Below, piece by piece: positions 34,167 to 42,637 of a DNA stretch of 60,496 nt (positions are counted from its first letter, which is position 1; each line of letters opens with the position of its first letter). The notes under the pieces were generated by a model, which was given only the letters and a program-made list of their open reading frames with translations, was not told the DNA's origin and did no database searches. The translations under genes were made by a program, and so were the position numbers. The stretch is from assembly GCA_964385695.1 (NCBI GenBank), contig CAYLQA010000014.1, positions 1 to 60,496 on the forward strand, read 5' to 3'. The DNA comes from CAYLQA01 sp964385695. GTDB lineage: Bacteria; Desulfobacterota; Desulfobulbia; Desulfobulbales; Desulfurivibrionaceae.

Positions 34167-35180
34167 CTATTTTTTCCCCCTCATAAGGGCATTGTAGGCC
34201 TCGGTCAATTTAACAAAGGTGTCGTGCTCTCCGCCCTTGTCCGGGTGATGCTCATGGGCCTTGCTCCGATAGAGCTTGGTAAGGCGCTCCTTGCTCATCC
34301 CCTCCAACTCCTTCTTGCCGACCCCGAAGATCTCGCTGGCCTCGTCTGCTGAGACGGTGCTTGGCGGTTCGGGGTAATGGAAACCCCGGCGGCCGTCCAT
34401 GAACTGGCGGATATAGTCATCCATAAAGGGGCTGGGGCCGAAAGGATAATCGAAAAACATGATGGCGTAGTGCTGCAGGTAAGGATGCAGCCAGGCATCG
34501 CTCTCCATCCCGGCCCAAAAGGAGCGATCGCTGTTGAGGTGACAGACTGCCTTAAGAAAGGCCTCGTCCATCTGATGCTTATCAAGCATGTGGGGCACGG
34601 TCCTGGCGTGGTGTTCCGTAAAGTAATGCTGCAGGTCGAAGACAACGAAGACGTATTGCCGCACCTCCTCTGCCTTGAGGATCTGTTCCGACGCAATAAA
34701 GTGCTGCTCGATTTCGTCGCGGGATTTGTCGAGCAGAAAGCGGAACATTTTCGGGGGCAGGCGGCCGACCCTGCTCTGGTCCAGGTTGCCGAAACGCAAA
34801 TAATAGACCCGCCGTTTGTCGAACAGGTGCACCTCCGTTCGGATCCGCTCGGCCTCTTCCCGGCTGAGTTTTTTCACACCGGTGTCATACCGTCTCCGGT
34901 GGAAGGGCTCCATGGAGTGTTTCACCTCGGGATCGAGAAAGGGCCAGAAGATATCATCAAGCTCCTCTGGCTCAGGGTGGCAGTCCTTGGCCGCAAGGGC
35001 CTCCTCGACCACATGATCGACATGGTAGCAGTAGCGGCCATGGTAGACGATGTACCTGGCCGGATCCAGGCCCAGAGCAAAGAGATCGCGGCTTAACAGG
35101 AAACCGCTTTTTAAATCTCGGAAGGACTCCCTGATAAAGTAGTGGCGCTTGCCGTTGATGGTTTGCCGGGCCAGATACAT
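34167..35180 (-). CDS. Protein with C-terminal DnaJ domain
   Basis: 337 residues. Residues ~290-335 form a J domain with helix II, the essential HPD (HHPDKGG) and helix III (FVKLTEAYNAL). The preceding ~280 residues have no named domain; they are rich in His, Arg and aromatic residues, with YHGRYCYHVDHVVEEALAAKD, and FVVFDLQHYFTEHHARTVPHML. The J domain sits at the C-terminus rather than N-terminus. It would recruit DnaK to an unknown client. AGGTG precedes the ATG. It ends a three-gene reverse operon with a membrane protein and a cupredoxin. Confidence 0.82.
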   Translation of the reverse strand: MYLARQTINGKRHYFIRESFRDLKSGFLLSRDLFALGLDPARYIVYHGRYCYHVDHVVEEALAAKDCHPEPEELDDIFWPFLDPEVKHSMEPFHRRRYDTGVKKLSREEAERIRTEVHLFDKRRVYYLRFGNLDQSRVGRLPPKMFRFLLDKSRDEIEQHFIASEQILKAEEVRQYVFVVFDLQHYFTEHHARTVPHMLDKHQMDEAFLKAVCHLNSDRSFWAGMESDAWLHPYLQHYAIMFFDYPFGPSPFMDDYIRQFMDGRRGFHYPEPPSTVSADEASEIFGVGKKELEGMSKERLTKLYRSKAHEHHPDKGGEHDTFVKLTEAYNALMRGKK

Positions 35181-35188
35181 GGGTGCAC

Positions 35189-35632
35189 CTATAAAAGAAT
35201 CCCAAGGCCAAGGAAGACCTCTCCAAGAGCGAAGACGAGGACCGCCAGACCAAAGACAAAGTGAAGGGTACGCGGCCCCGGTGCCGGCCCCCGGATCCTG
35301 CGGGAGAGTGTGTAGGTCGTAAGGAGCAGCAGGAGAAAGATCAGGCCGCCGAGCAGGTGCAGAGGGTATTTGAACAGATCGCCCTTATCGATGAGGACGA
35401 GGGTAATTCCTGCAGCAAAGCCGAGACCAGCCAGCAGGGTCAGAATCGGACCGGCCTTACGATGCCAACGCACGGCCCGAAGCGGAGGTTGCGCGCCGCT
35501 GGTGCGGTGCCGCCGTATGGAGAGACCCAGCGCGGCCTGATAAAAGAGAAGCACCACTACCGTGGTGTTGAACAGGCCGTGCAGGTATTTCAACACGGCT
35601 ATTATTTCCCTGCTGAGAAGCGGCGTTTCCAT
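35189..35632 (-). CDS. Four-helix membrane protein, DUF4079-like
   Basis: 147 residues from ATG 35632; the longer upstream frame is rejected because it runs into the neighbouring cupredoxin gene antisense to nothing useful and is Pro/Arg-rich. Four helices are clear: LFNTTVVVLLFYQAALGLSI, AGPILTLLAGLGFAAGITLVLI, YPLHLLGGLIFLLLLLTTYT and LHFVFGLAVLVFALGEVFLGLGILL. Histidines in helices (H20-like, H102 region) would allow haem binding as in b561-like proteins, but this is not established. Eight bases separate it from the J-domain gene. Confidence 0.65.
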   Translation of the reverse strand: METPLLSREIIAVLKYLHGLFNTTVVVLLFYQAALGLSIRRHRTSGAQPPLRAVRWHRKAGPILTLLAGLGFAAGITLVLIDKGDLFKYPLHLLGGLIFLLLLLTTYTLSRRIRGPAPGPRTLHFVFGLAVLVFALGEVFLGLGILL

Positions 35633-35669
35633 GGTGCACCATCCTCCGGCGGGAATGCCCCTAGAGCGG

Positions 35670-36086
35670 TTACTGCCCGACGACCTCGATTTTGCCTTCC
35701 ATCCCCTGGGCGCGATGATCCGCAAAAAAGAGAAAGCGTTTTGTACAGTAGAAGGGGTATGTCCCGGTCTTGGTGGGGGTGAAAGTGATGGTCTTGGGCT
35801 CCGTATCCAGGGCAAGATCAAAGGCCATCCCCGCATCCGCTGACTCCATCACGATGTTGTGGGGTGTGACCCCCGGCTCCTTTTTCACTGTCAGTGAGAC
35901 CGGGATGTTTACTTTTACCACGATGTGATCCGGCTCATAATAATAGCTGCCGCCCAGCATCTCCACTTGCTGCACACCGTCGTCACCCACAGAGGCGGTG
36001 AAGGACTTTGCCCGCTCTTCCTCTGCAAGGGAGAACACCGGGGGGAACAGGAGCAGTACTGCGAGGAAATAATGCGTGAATTTCAT
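35670..36086 (-). CDS. Secreted cupredoxin-domain copper protein
   Basis: 138 residues with a signal peptide (residues 1-21). Candidate type-1 copper ligands are H76 (TPHNI), C114 (YPFYC), H124 and M129 (HRAQGMEG), so an electron carrier or copper chaperone is likely in the periplasm. GAGGTG precedes the ATG. It is first in an operon with the four-helix membrane protein and the J-domain protein. Electron transfer to the membrane partner is a reasonable guess, not shown. Confidence 0.8.
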   Translation of the reverse strand: MKFTHYFLAVLLLFPPVFSLAEEERAKSFTASVGDDGVQQVEMLGGSYYYEPDHIVVKVNIPVSLTVKKEPGVTPHNIVMESADAGMAFDLALDTEPKTITFTPTKTGTYPFYCTKRFLFFADHRAQGMEGKIEVVGQ

Positions 36087-36340
36087 CGTGGCACCTCATT
36101 TCTTTGCATTCCAGGGCTATATTCAGCCTAGCAAGGCAATGGGGCAACCGCAATTCTTTTCGGCTTTTCGCCGGGAAATCGAGATCCCAGCCTCCGCCTT
36201 TTCTGCCCGTCAGGGTGCATCTATGGGCGTCTCACTCGGCGAGAATTCCGGGGACAATCCTTGCTGATGTGATGTGCAGGCTCTTGGATGCCAACTCCAC
36301 CAAGCAGGGCAAGCGGAAACAAAACCAGCCCCATAGAGGA
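36087..36340. other. Intergenic region upstream of the activator gene
   Basis: About 250 bp without a supported gene, lying between the cupredoxin operon start and the strong promoter at 36341. Confidence 0.5.
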
Positions 36341-36397
36341 TTGACAGCTTAAGAAGCTTCTAATATACTAAAAATAGGTGGTTTTACCTATTTTTAG
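36341..36397 (+). promoter_or_regulatory. Sigma-70 promoter with two palindromes, activator gene
   Basis: TTGACA (36341-36346), 17-bp spacer, TATACT (36364-36369). The spacer contains the palindrome AGAAGCTTCT (36352-36361). A 12-bp perfect inverted repeat (CTAAAAATAGGT / ACCTATTTTTAG, 36368-36379 and 36386-36397) covers the start region. The distance to the ATG at 36593 leaves a 200-base leader. Confidence 0.75.
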
Positions 36398-36592
36398 GTT
36401 TGATTTTTCGCCTTGCATGTGTTGCTTGGGCGAAAACAAGAGATCTTTCCATGTCGGCAAGCAGGTTGGGAACAAAAGCCGTCGTAAGCAAGAGTCGATA
36501 GTTGTCGACAGGAGAGGCTGCCGGGTTGATAAAATAGCCTTTCTTGTCAAGATTCCCGTTGTCGTCAAAACAACTCGCCCCAGAGGTAATCC

Positions 36593-38011
36593 ATGTTAAA
36601 CATCCTGGAATCCAGTCCCATTGCCCATTTTGTTATCGGCTTAGACCACACGGTTATTTCTTGGAATCGGGCCTGTGAAATGCTCACCAAGGTCCCGGCC
36701 GCAGAGATGATTGGCACCTCTCGCCACTGGCAACCCTTTTACAGCTCCCAACGGCCGGTGCTGGCCGACCTGATCATCAACAATGACTACAGAGGTTTTC
36801 TGCGGCTTTACGAAAACAAGAACCCTGCCAGATCAAAAATCGTCCCCCATGCCTGGGAGGCGACGAGTTTTTTCTCGCAACTTGGCGGAAAATCCCGGCA
36901 TATTTACATCCTGGCAGCCCCCATTCTTGACGAGCAGGGCAAGGTAACCGGAGCCCTGGAAACGATTCAAGATGTCACCGAGCAAAAACAGTGGCTCCTT
37001 GAGACCAAGCAGGAATCAGAAAAAATACGGCGGGAGAACATCCAACTCAAATCAGCAACGAACAAACGGCAGAGGCTCGGAAATATTATGGGCCAATGCC
37101 CGTCCATGCAACATATCTACGAACACATCCTCAAGGCGGCAGCCTCAAAGAATCATGTCATTATCTCCGGTGAATCAGGAACAGGCAAAGAGTTGGCCGC
37201 CAAGGCAATACACGATCACAGTGATCGCGGCAACAGGGAGTTTGTCCCGGTCAACTGCAGCGCCATCCCTGAAAATTTACTGGAAAGCGAGTTCTTTGGT
37301 TACACCAAAGGGGCCTTCACCGGCGCCTGCACCGACAAGCACGGTTACCTGGACCTTGCCGACGGGGGCACCCTCTTCCTTGATGAGATAGGCGACATCA
37401 GCCCGAACATGCAGGTCAAATTATTGCGCGCCCTTGAAGGGGGAGGATACACGCCGGTGGGCAGCAACCGCAGCAAAGAGGCCGATGTCCGTATTGTCGC
37501 GGCAACCAACAAGAACCTGCTCGAGCAGGTGGCAAAAGGATTGATGCGGGAAGATTTTTTTTACAGGATTCACGTCATCCCTCTCCACCTCCCCCCTTTA
37601 AGGGAGCGGCAGGAGGACATACTCCTGCTTGCCGATCACTTTCTAAAAAAGCATGATACAGAGCAAAAAAAGGGAACCCTCCCGACAAGATTACAGGAGC
37701 AGTTGAAAGGCTATGACTGGCCGGGAAATATCCGGGAACTTGAAAACTTCATCCGCCGCTATCTCACCCTTGAAGCCACGGATTTTCTCACTCCCTCGAC
37801 TCCTGTCAATGGTGAGCACCTTCACAACGGGGCAGGCAGAATCGAGGCGGAAGCAGCCCGGAGCCTCCGCGCTGAAGTCGAAAATTTCGAAAAAGATCTC
37901 ATTACCCGAACACTGGAAAAGAACCATTGGCACCGAAGCAAGGTGGCAGCGCTTCTGGGGATTTCCCGCAACACCCTTTTCAGGAAGATGAAAAATTTTG
38001 ACCTCCTCTAG
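36593..38011 (+). CDS. PAS sensor/sigma-54-dependent activator (NtrC class)
   Basis: 472 residues. Residues 1-130 form a PAS-like sensor domain ending in a coiled-coil linker (130-160). The AAA+ domain carries Walker A GESGTGKE (193-200), the sigma-54 contact loop GAFTGA (240-245) and Walker B LFLDEIG (261-267). A Fis-type HTH occupies ~440-472 (RSKVAALLGISRNTLFRKMKNF). No receiver domain is present, so input is probably a ligand or redox signal through PAS. The divergent-facing structure and a sigma-54 promoter 190 bp downstream (38198) with twin palindromes make the receiver-chemoreceptor operon its likely target. Confidence 0.93.
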   Translation: MLNILESSPIAHFVIGLDHTVISWNRACEMLTKVPAAEMIGTSRHWQPFYSSQRPVLADLIINNDYRGFLRLYENKNPARSKIVPHAWEATSFFSQLGGKSRHIYILAAPILDEQGKVTGALETIQDVTEQKQWLLETKQESEKIRRENIQLKSATNKRQRLGNIMGQCPSMQHIYEHILKAAASKNHVIISGESGTGKELAAKAIHDHSDRGNREFVPVNCSAIPENLLESEFFGYTKGAFTGACTDKHGYLDLADGGTLFLDEIGDISPNMQVKLLRALEGGGYTPVGSNRSKEADVRIVAATNKNLLEQVAKGLMREDFFYRIHVIPLHLPPLRERQEDILLLADHFLKKHDTEQKKGTLPTRLQEQLKGYDWPGNIRELENFIRRYLTLEATDFLTPSTPVNGEHLHNGAGRIEAEAARSLRAEVENFEKDLITRTLEKNHWHRSKVAALLGISRNTLFRKMKNFDLL

Positions 38012-38019
38012 GCACAAAC

Positions 38020-38106
38020 TGTATCGCTCTCGATACACGGCTTATTTCTTTCGCATATTGCAATAGTTACCCATCTTCGCGCGCCGCAGCGTATCATCTC
38101 TGTTAC
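38020..38106. promoter_or_regulatory. Two candidate activator binding sites (GTATC-N6-GATAC)
   Basis: GTATC GCTCTC GATAC (38021-38036) and GTATC ATCTCT GTTAC (38091-38106) share the half-site and spacing. They lie about 165 and 95 bp upstream of the -24 element at 38199, the usual range for enhancer sites of sigma-54 activators. The activator gene lies immediately upstream. Confidence 0.6.
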
Positions 38107-38197
38107 AACCACCCCACAGACTCCACCCGCCACGCCCAAGGTCTCTTCCCAACAATTATCACTGTAATTACGGCCAGTTAAACACCACCGACAATAC

Positions 38198-38213
38198 TGG
38201 CCCGCAAATTGCT
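38198..38213 (+). promoter_or_regulatory. Sigma-54 promoter of the chemoreceptor operon
   Basis: TGGCCCGCAAATTGCT has GG and GC 12 bp apart and agrees with TGGCACG N4 TTGCT except for one base. It stands about 43 bp before the receiver ATG at 38256. Confidence 0.82.
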
Positions 38214-38255
38214 CCTCAGTAAGCCAGAAACGGGAACTCTAAGTCAAAGGCCTGC

Positions 38256-38645
38256 ATGAACATATTGATTGTGGAAGATAACATTTCCATTGCTGCATTC
38301 ATTGACAACGCCATCGAAAAACTGGGACATCAGGCTCAAACTTCCAGAACAGGCATGGAGGCCTTGAGGAGAACCAGTGAACAGATTTTCGATCTGGTCT
38401 TACTCGACCTTTCCCTGCCGGACATGAAAGCCGGCCCGTTGATCCATCATCTCAAAACCCTTTCCAGCCAAACGGATATCGTGACAATGACCGACTTCAA
38501 CTCCAGGGAACTGGAAATGGAGGTAAGAACCCAGGGCGTATCGTTTTATATGATCCGGCCCTTTGACATAGGCCATCTCAACAAAATTATTAACCATATC
38601 TCCAAAAGGCACGAGGCGAACCATGAAAATCAATCTCAATCTTAG
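38256..38645 (+). CDS. Single-domain response regulator
   Basis: 129 residues of receiver fold: ILIVEDN at the start, phosphorylatable Asp in LVLLDLSLPD, and Thr/Asp switch region VTMTDF. The usual conserved lysine near the C-terminal end is arginine (MIRPF), which may weaken phosphorylation chemistry. There is no output domain, so it acts like CheY or as a phosphate sink. Its stop lies 23 bases inside the chemoreceptor gene, so both are translated from one message. No histidine kinase is adjacent. Confidence 0.9.
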   Translation: MNILIVEDNISIAAFIDNAIEKLGHQAQTSRTGMEALRRTSEQIFDLVLLDLSLPDMKAGPLIHHLKTLSSQTDIVTMTDFNSRELEMEVRTQGVSFYMIRPFDIGHLNKIINHISKRHEANHENQSQS

Positions 38646-40821
38646 AGGCAAATTCCTTCTCCCCACTGTTTCACTGGTCATTGTCTGCATGGGCCTCATG
38701 ACCCTGATCTCCTATACGAAGTCAAGCAGCGCCCTGCAGGAATCAATAGAAAGCCAAACAAAATATGTGGCCCGGTCCATTGCCACCCAGATCGAATCAT
38801 GGCTCGACGAGCGCAAACTCTCCATAAGCAACCACAGCGAACAGGAAATATTGATTGCCGCCGCTCGCTCGACCAAAAGGGGCGCCAAGGCCGAAAAAGA
38901 GGCCAACCAGGTATTGGCAAAGATAATAGAGGGAAATGACTTTTATGAATTTGTCGCCATCGCCGACAAAAAGGGAGACGTGGTCGCCTCTTCGATCATC
39001 AACCAGATAGGAAGCATGAATGTTTCCGACAGAAGTTACTTTAAGGAATCCCTCTCAGACAGGGTGGATATATCCGAGGTAATACTGAGCAAGGCCTCCG
39101 GGGAGCCGGTCTTTGTGGTTTCCTCCCCCATCAAAACAAACAATAGCGTTGTCGGCATCCTCTTTGGCGTGGTCAAACTGAACTATTGCGCCAAGAAATT
39201 CATCGCCCCGGTAACGGTTGGCACAAGCGGCTATGTCTACCTGATGAATAAGGCAGGTCTAATCCTCGCCTACCCGGATCAATCGAAGATACTCCAACTG
39301 GACCTCAGCAAGTACGACTTCGGCCGTGAAATGCTCGAAGAAAAAAAAGGGCTTATCCAATACACCTTCAACGGTATTGACAAGATCGTCGGCTTCCATG
39401 AAGTGGCCGGACAGGAATGGATTGTCGCCTCCACGGCAAACGAGGTAGAGCTTTTTGCCGCGATTAAGAGCATCGGCAAAATCAGTCTGCTGGTCCTCCT
39501 TGCCAGCGCTTGCATCGTTGCGGTCCTTATCTTCTTCATAGTGGAATCCATCGTTAAATCCATCCAAAAATGCGTCGGTTTTGTGCAGGCAGTGGCCAAA
39601 GGCGACCTGTTCCTTGATATAGAGGTGGACAGAAAAGACGAGGTCGGCCAAATGCTCAACTCCCTCAAGGGGATGGTCGAGAACCTCAAAAACACGGCCA
39701 AGATGGCCGAGCAATTATCCAGAGGGGATTTGGGGGTGGAGGTCAAACTTCTCTCAGACAAGGACACCCTTGGCAAATCCCTGGCCAAGATGGTCGAGAG
39801 CCTTAAGAATACGGCCAGAGAAGCGAAACAGATCGCCAGGGGCGACTTGAACGTCAAGGTTGAAATATTGTCGGAAAAAGATGAACTGGGCCTCTCTCTG
39901 ACAACCATGACCGAAAAACTCAAAGAGATTATTCGCGATGTCCAGAGTGCCGCGGACCAGGTGGCCTCCGGGAGCCAGCAGTTAAGCAGTAGCTCGCAAG
40001 AGGTATCGCAGGGGGCCAGTGAACAGGCGGCCTCGACAGAACAAATTGCCAGCTCCATGGAAGAACTGGCAAGCACCGTCGCCCAGAGTGCCGACAACGC
40101 CCGCCAAACCGCAAGTATTGCCGTGAAGGCGGCAAATGACGCAACAGAAGGCGGCAAGGCCGTCCTCGAAACCGTAAAGGCCATGGAGGATATTGCCGAG
40201 AAAATCGAGGTTATTGAAGAGATTGCCAGGCAGACAAACCTCCTGGCCCTGAATGCGGCCATCGAGGCGGCCCGGGCCGGTGAGCATGGAAAGGGGTTTG
40301 CCGTAGTCGCTTCCGAGGTCAGGAAACTCGCAGAGAGGAGCCAGCACTCCGCCCAGGAAATCAGGGGTGTTGCCGGGGCAAGCGTAGAAACGGCAACAAG
40401 CGCTGGAAAGCTTATCGAAGAAATCGTTCCGCAGATACAAAAGAATGCGGAGCTGATCCAGGAGATCGACGCGGCCAGCTCGGAACAGGCAAGGGGAATC
40501 GAAGAAAACTCCAAAGCCATCGAACAGTTTGACCAAGTCATACAGGGCAACAGCTCCGCGGCGGAAGAGATGTCCGCCACCAGCGAAGAGCTGACGGCAC
40601 AGGCAGCACAGATGCAGGAGACCATATCGTACTTCCGACTGGATAACAACGTGCAGCAGCACTCCCTGGCTGACAGGCCCACGAATAACAAAGCGGCTCT
40701 GCCCGCCCCGGCAGAGCCAAATGGCCCTGCCGCCGAGAAGGGCAGCCCTGGGCACCCAGCCTATGGTGGAGCGATCGTCGACCTGCAGGACCCTTATGAC
40801 GAAGATTTCGAACGCTGCTGA
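38623..40821 (+). CDS. Methyl-accepting chemotaxis protein with dCache sensor
   Basis: 732 residues. Helix 1 spans ~11-31; residues ~32-282 form a periplasmic dCache-like ligand-binding domain; helix 2 spans ~285-308. Three HAMP-like units follow (to ~435), marked by repeated segments …VAKGDLFLDIEVDRKDEVG…, …LSRGDLGVEVKLLSDKDTLG… and …IARGDLNVKVEILSEKDELG. The signalling hairpin includes EEIARQTNLLALNAAIEAARAGEHGKGFAVVASEVRKLAERS. The tail lacks the CheR pentapeptide. It shares a sigma-54 operon with a receiver and CheW. Confidence 0.94.
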   Translation: MKINLNLRGKFLLPTVSLVIVCMGLMTLISYTKSSSALQESIESQTKYVARSIATQIESWLDERKLSISNHSEQEILIAAARSTKRGAKAEKEANQVLAKIIEGNDFYEFVAIADKKGDVVASSIINQIGSMNVSDRSYFKESLSDRVDISEVILSKASGEPVFVVSSPIKTNNSVVGILFGVVKLNYCAKKFIAPVTVGTSGYVYLMNKAGLILAYPDQSKILQLDLSKYDFGREMLEEKKGLIQYTFNGIDKIVGFHEVAGQEWIVASTANEVELFAAIKSIGKISLLVLLASACIVAVLIFFIVESIVKSIQKCVGFVQAVAKGDLFLDIEVDRKDEVGQMLNSLKGMVENLKNTAKMAEQLSRGDLGVEVKLLSDKDTLGKSLAKMVESLKNTAREAKQIARGDLNVKVEILSEKDELGLSLTTMTEKLKEIIRDVQSAADQVASGSQQLSSSSQEVSQGASEQAASTEQIASSMEELASTVAQSADNARQTASIAVKAANDATEGGKAVLETVKAMEDIAEKIEVIEEIARQTNLLALNAAIEAARAGEHGKGFAVVASEVRKLAERSQHSAQEIRGVAGASVETATSAGKLIEEIVPQIQKNAELIQEIDAASSEQARGIEENSKAIEQFDQVIQGNSSAAEEMSATSEELTAQAAQMQETISYFRLDNNVQQHSLADRPTNNKAALPAPAEPNGPAAEKGSPGHPAYGGAIVDLQDPYDEDFERC

Positions 40822-40844
40822 GAACAACCCCTTCCTGGTTCCGC

Positions 40845-40908
40845 GGTTGGAGTTTACAGAAAAAATCAGCGGTGTGACTTCATCACACGGCGTCTGTGAA
40901 CTCCAACC
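40845..40908. repeat. Long hairpin between chemoreceptor gene and cheW
   Basis: Arms GGTTGGAGTTTACAGA (40845-40860) and TCTGTGAACTCCAACC (40893-40908) pair at 15 of 16 positions; an inner hairpin GTGTGA/TCACAC (40872-40877, 40883-40888) fills the loop. It may tune cheW expression or stop transcription in part; no T run follows. Confidence 0.75.
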
Positions 40909-40935
40909 AATAAACCCATTCTGTGAGCAGATCCC

Positions 40936-41487
40936 ATGAGCAAAAAAGCAAACGAGCAAACATCGTCAACCCAATACCTCACCTTCACCCTGCGGGATGA
41001 AATTTTTGCTGTCGATATCTCCAAGATTCGCGAGGTCATGGATGTTGCCACCCTCACCCGAATCCCAAGAATGCCGGAATACCTCAATGGCGTCATCAAC
41101 CTGCGCGGCCGCGTGGTTCCGGTCATGGATTTAGGGCTGAACCTTGGCCTGGACACCATTGAAAAGACGGTCAACACCGCCATCATCATCGTTGAGACAG
41201 AGATTGAAGACTCCATCGTGGAGCTCGGAGTCATGACCGATGCGGTGCAGAATGTCATGGATCTGTCGCCACAGGATATCGAACCGGCCCCGCGCATGGG
41301 CTTGACCCTCAAGGCGGACTTTATCACGGGGATGGGGCAACTTGGCGATAACTTCTTGATTATTCTGGATATCGATAGGGTTCTGACCCAGGACAATAAG
41401 GCCTACCTGCACGAAACGATGAACTCCTTGCAGGAGATGGCAGCACGGGATACGAGCAAAACCTCTTGCAACGAGGCCGGGACATGA
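40936..41487 (+). CDS. cheW: CheW coupling protein
   Basis: 183 residues. CheW core: YLTFTLRDEIFAVDISKIREVM, LNGVINLRGRVVPVMDLGLNLG, and FITGMGQLGDNFLIILDIDRVL. It links chemoreceptors to the CheA kinase at the membrane array; no CheA is present in the window. The longer C-terminus (25 extra residues) is ordinary for lone CheW. A hairpin of 64 bp separates it from the chemoreceptor gene; the same sigma-54 operon is likely. Confidence 0.95.
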   Translation: MSKKANEQTSSTQYLTFTLRDEIFAVDISKIREVMDVATLTRIPRMPEYLNGVINLRGRVVPVMDLGLNLGLDTIEKTVNTAIIIVETEIEDSIVELGVMTDAVQNVMDLSPQDIEPAPRMGLTLKADFITGMGQLGDNFLIILDIDRVLTQDNKAYLHETMNSLQEMAARDTSKTSCNEAGT

Positions 41488-41519
41488 TACAGAATTCCTA
41501 AAGGCACAACACGCCCCTA

Positions 41520-42632
41520 TCATGCCGCCCTGGTTGGATTTTTCCGATATGTAGTGCTGGGTGCGCCGTCAACATAGATGCCTTCCAGATAGGCGAGTTT
41601 TCTCGGCAGCTGATTTACCGAGCCCCTGGAAATGAGGAATGTTGCCTTTTTCTCGATTGTGAGCGCTCCCAACTGTTCCATGCCGAAGAACCTGGCGCCG
41701 TTTTCCGAGGCGCAGCGGATGGTCTCCTCCAGCGAGTAGCCGGCCTTGAGGAAGAGTTTCATCTCCTCGACCATGGATTCGCCATGGATTAACCCGAAGC
41801 TGCCTGCCCCGGTGCCAATGGCCGTATTCACTCCCAGTTCTTTTGCCAGCCGCAGTTGGGCCAGGTGCTCTGCCAGGGTCTGTTTCCAAAATTCCTCGGC
41901 ACCAGGCAATGCCTTGCCCGGCGCCACAAAGCGCGTTGAGAAACGGCAGCACACACTGCCGCCGCCTGCTGCACCGTCCAGGGCGCTTTTGGCCCGCAAG
42001 ATACTGGGAATCCACAGCACATTGTTCTTGGCTATTGCCCTGAGATTCTCCTCGCCCATACCATAGCCCTGCTCGATGGCATCAGCCCCGGCAGCAAGAG
42101 CCTCTGCCACCTGTTGTGCGCCATTGGCCACCACCACTGCCTTTTTTTCGCCCCTGCCCTGCAAAATGCGGCGCAGCTCTTCATGGCTGAGACGGGGAGC
42201 TGGGGTTGCATCGTCGTCGATACCGGCAGAATAATCTATCCTGAGAAAATCACTGCCGGATGAGCGAATGTCAATTCTCTTATCCTTCACCATGTCGGCA
42301 ATGTCCTCATTCTCAGCCACCCCCAGCACACCGTGGGCATGGCAGTAGCCCATATGCCGCTCCAGCAATTCTGCCTGTTTGGATGTCTCAGGTTCTTGCC
42401 TGGAAGCCATGGAGGGTGATCGTAAGAGGGAGACACTGCAATCAACCAGCGCAGGCACAATGACACAGTGCGAATGGTCATCGATTAGCGCGCCATTATC
42501 GCGGGGCAGATCTGCTGCCGGAGCGATGGCGGTGATAACACCGTCCTTTACGGAGAGAAAAACATTCCTGCGCACCGCACCGCCGCTGCCGTCGATGAGG
42601 CTGCCCGCCACTATATATTGTGTTTCGGCCAT
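41520..42632 (-). CDS. Amidohydrolase-like protein lacking metal ligands
   Basis: 370 residues with the fold of imidazolonepropionase-like amidohydrolases: N-terminal MAETQYIVAGSLIDGSGGAVRRNVFL and DGVITAIAP, barrel segments to ~320, and closing TIEKKATFLISRGSVNQ. The metal-binding HxH after the first barrel strand is absent (VPALVDCSVSLL), the lysine-region His becomes glutamine (GADAIEQGYGM), and the final Asp of GTDAG is Gly (GTGAGSFGLIHGE). It cannot use the family's known chemistry. It may be a binding protein or a paralogue under new selection. Its ATG is six bases after gph, in one operon. Confidence 0.78.
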   Translation of the reverse strand: MAETQYIVAGSLIDGSGGAVRRNVFLSVKDGVITAIAPAADLPRDNGALIDDHSHCVIVPALVDCSVSLLRSPSMASRQEPETSKQAELLERHMGYCHAHGVLGVAENEDIADMVKDKRIDIRSSGSDFLRIDYSAGIDDDATPAPRLSHEELRRILQGRGEKKAVVVANGAQQVAEALAAGADAIEQGYGMGEENLRAIAKNNVLWIPSILRAKSALDGAAGGGSVCCRFSTRFVAPGKALPGAEEFWKQTLAEHLAQLRLAKELGVNTAIGTGAGSFGLIHGESMVEEMKLFLKAGYSLEETIRCASENGARFFGMEQLGALTIEKKATFLISRGSVNQLPRKLAYLEGIYVDGAPSTTYRKNPTRAA

Positions 42633-42637
42633 GATGT

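Noticed and set aside
34167..34200. Terminator between DUF454 and J-domain genes
   Set aside because: Only a weak A/T-rich pairing (GGGG/CCCC) is visible; not supported.
35633..35836. N-terminal extension of the four-helix membrane protein
   Set aside because: It is antisense-like, Pro/Arg-rich and overlaps the cupredoxin gene in another frame.
36104..36352. 82-residue open frame before the activator promoter
   Set aside because: No ribosome-binding site, unlike any family, and it ends inside the promoter.
39279..40691. 470-residue reverse frame
   Set aside because: Antisense to the chemoreceptor gene; Ser/Ala-rich translation from the coiled-coil codons of that gene.
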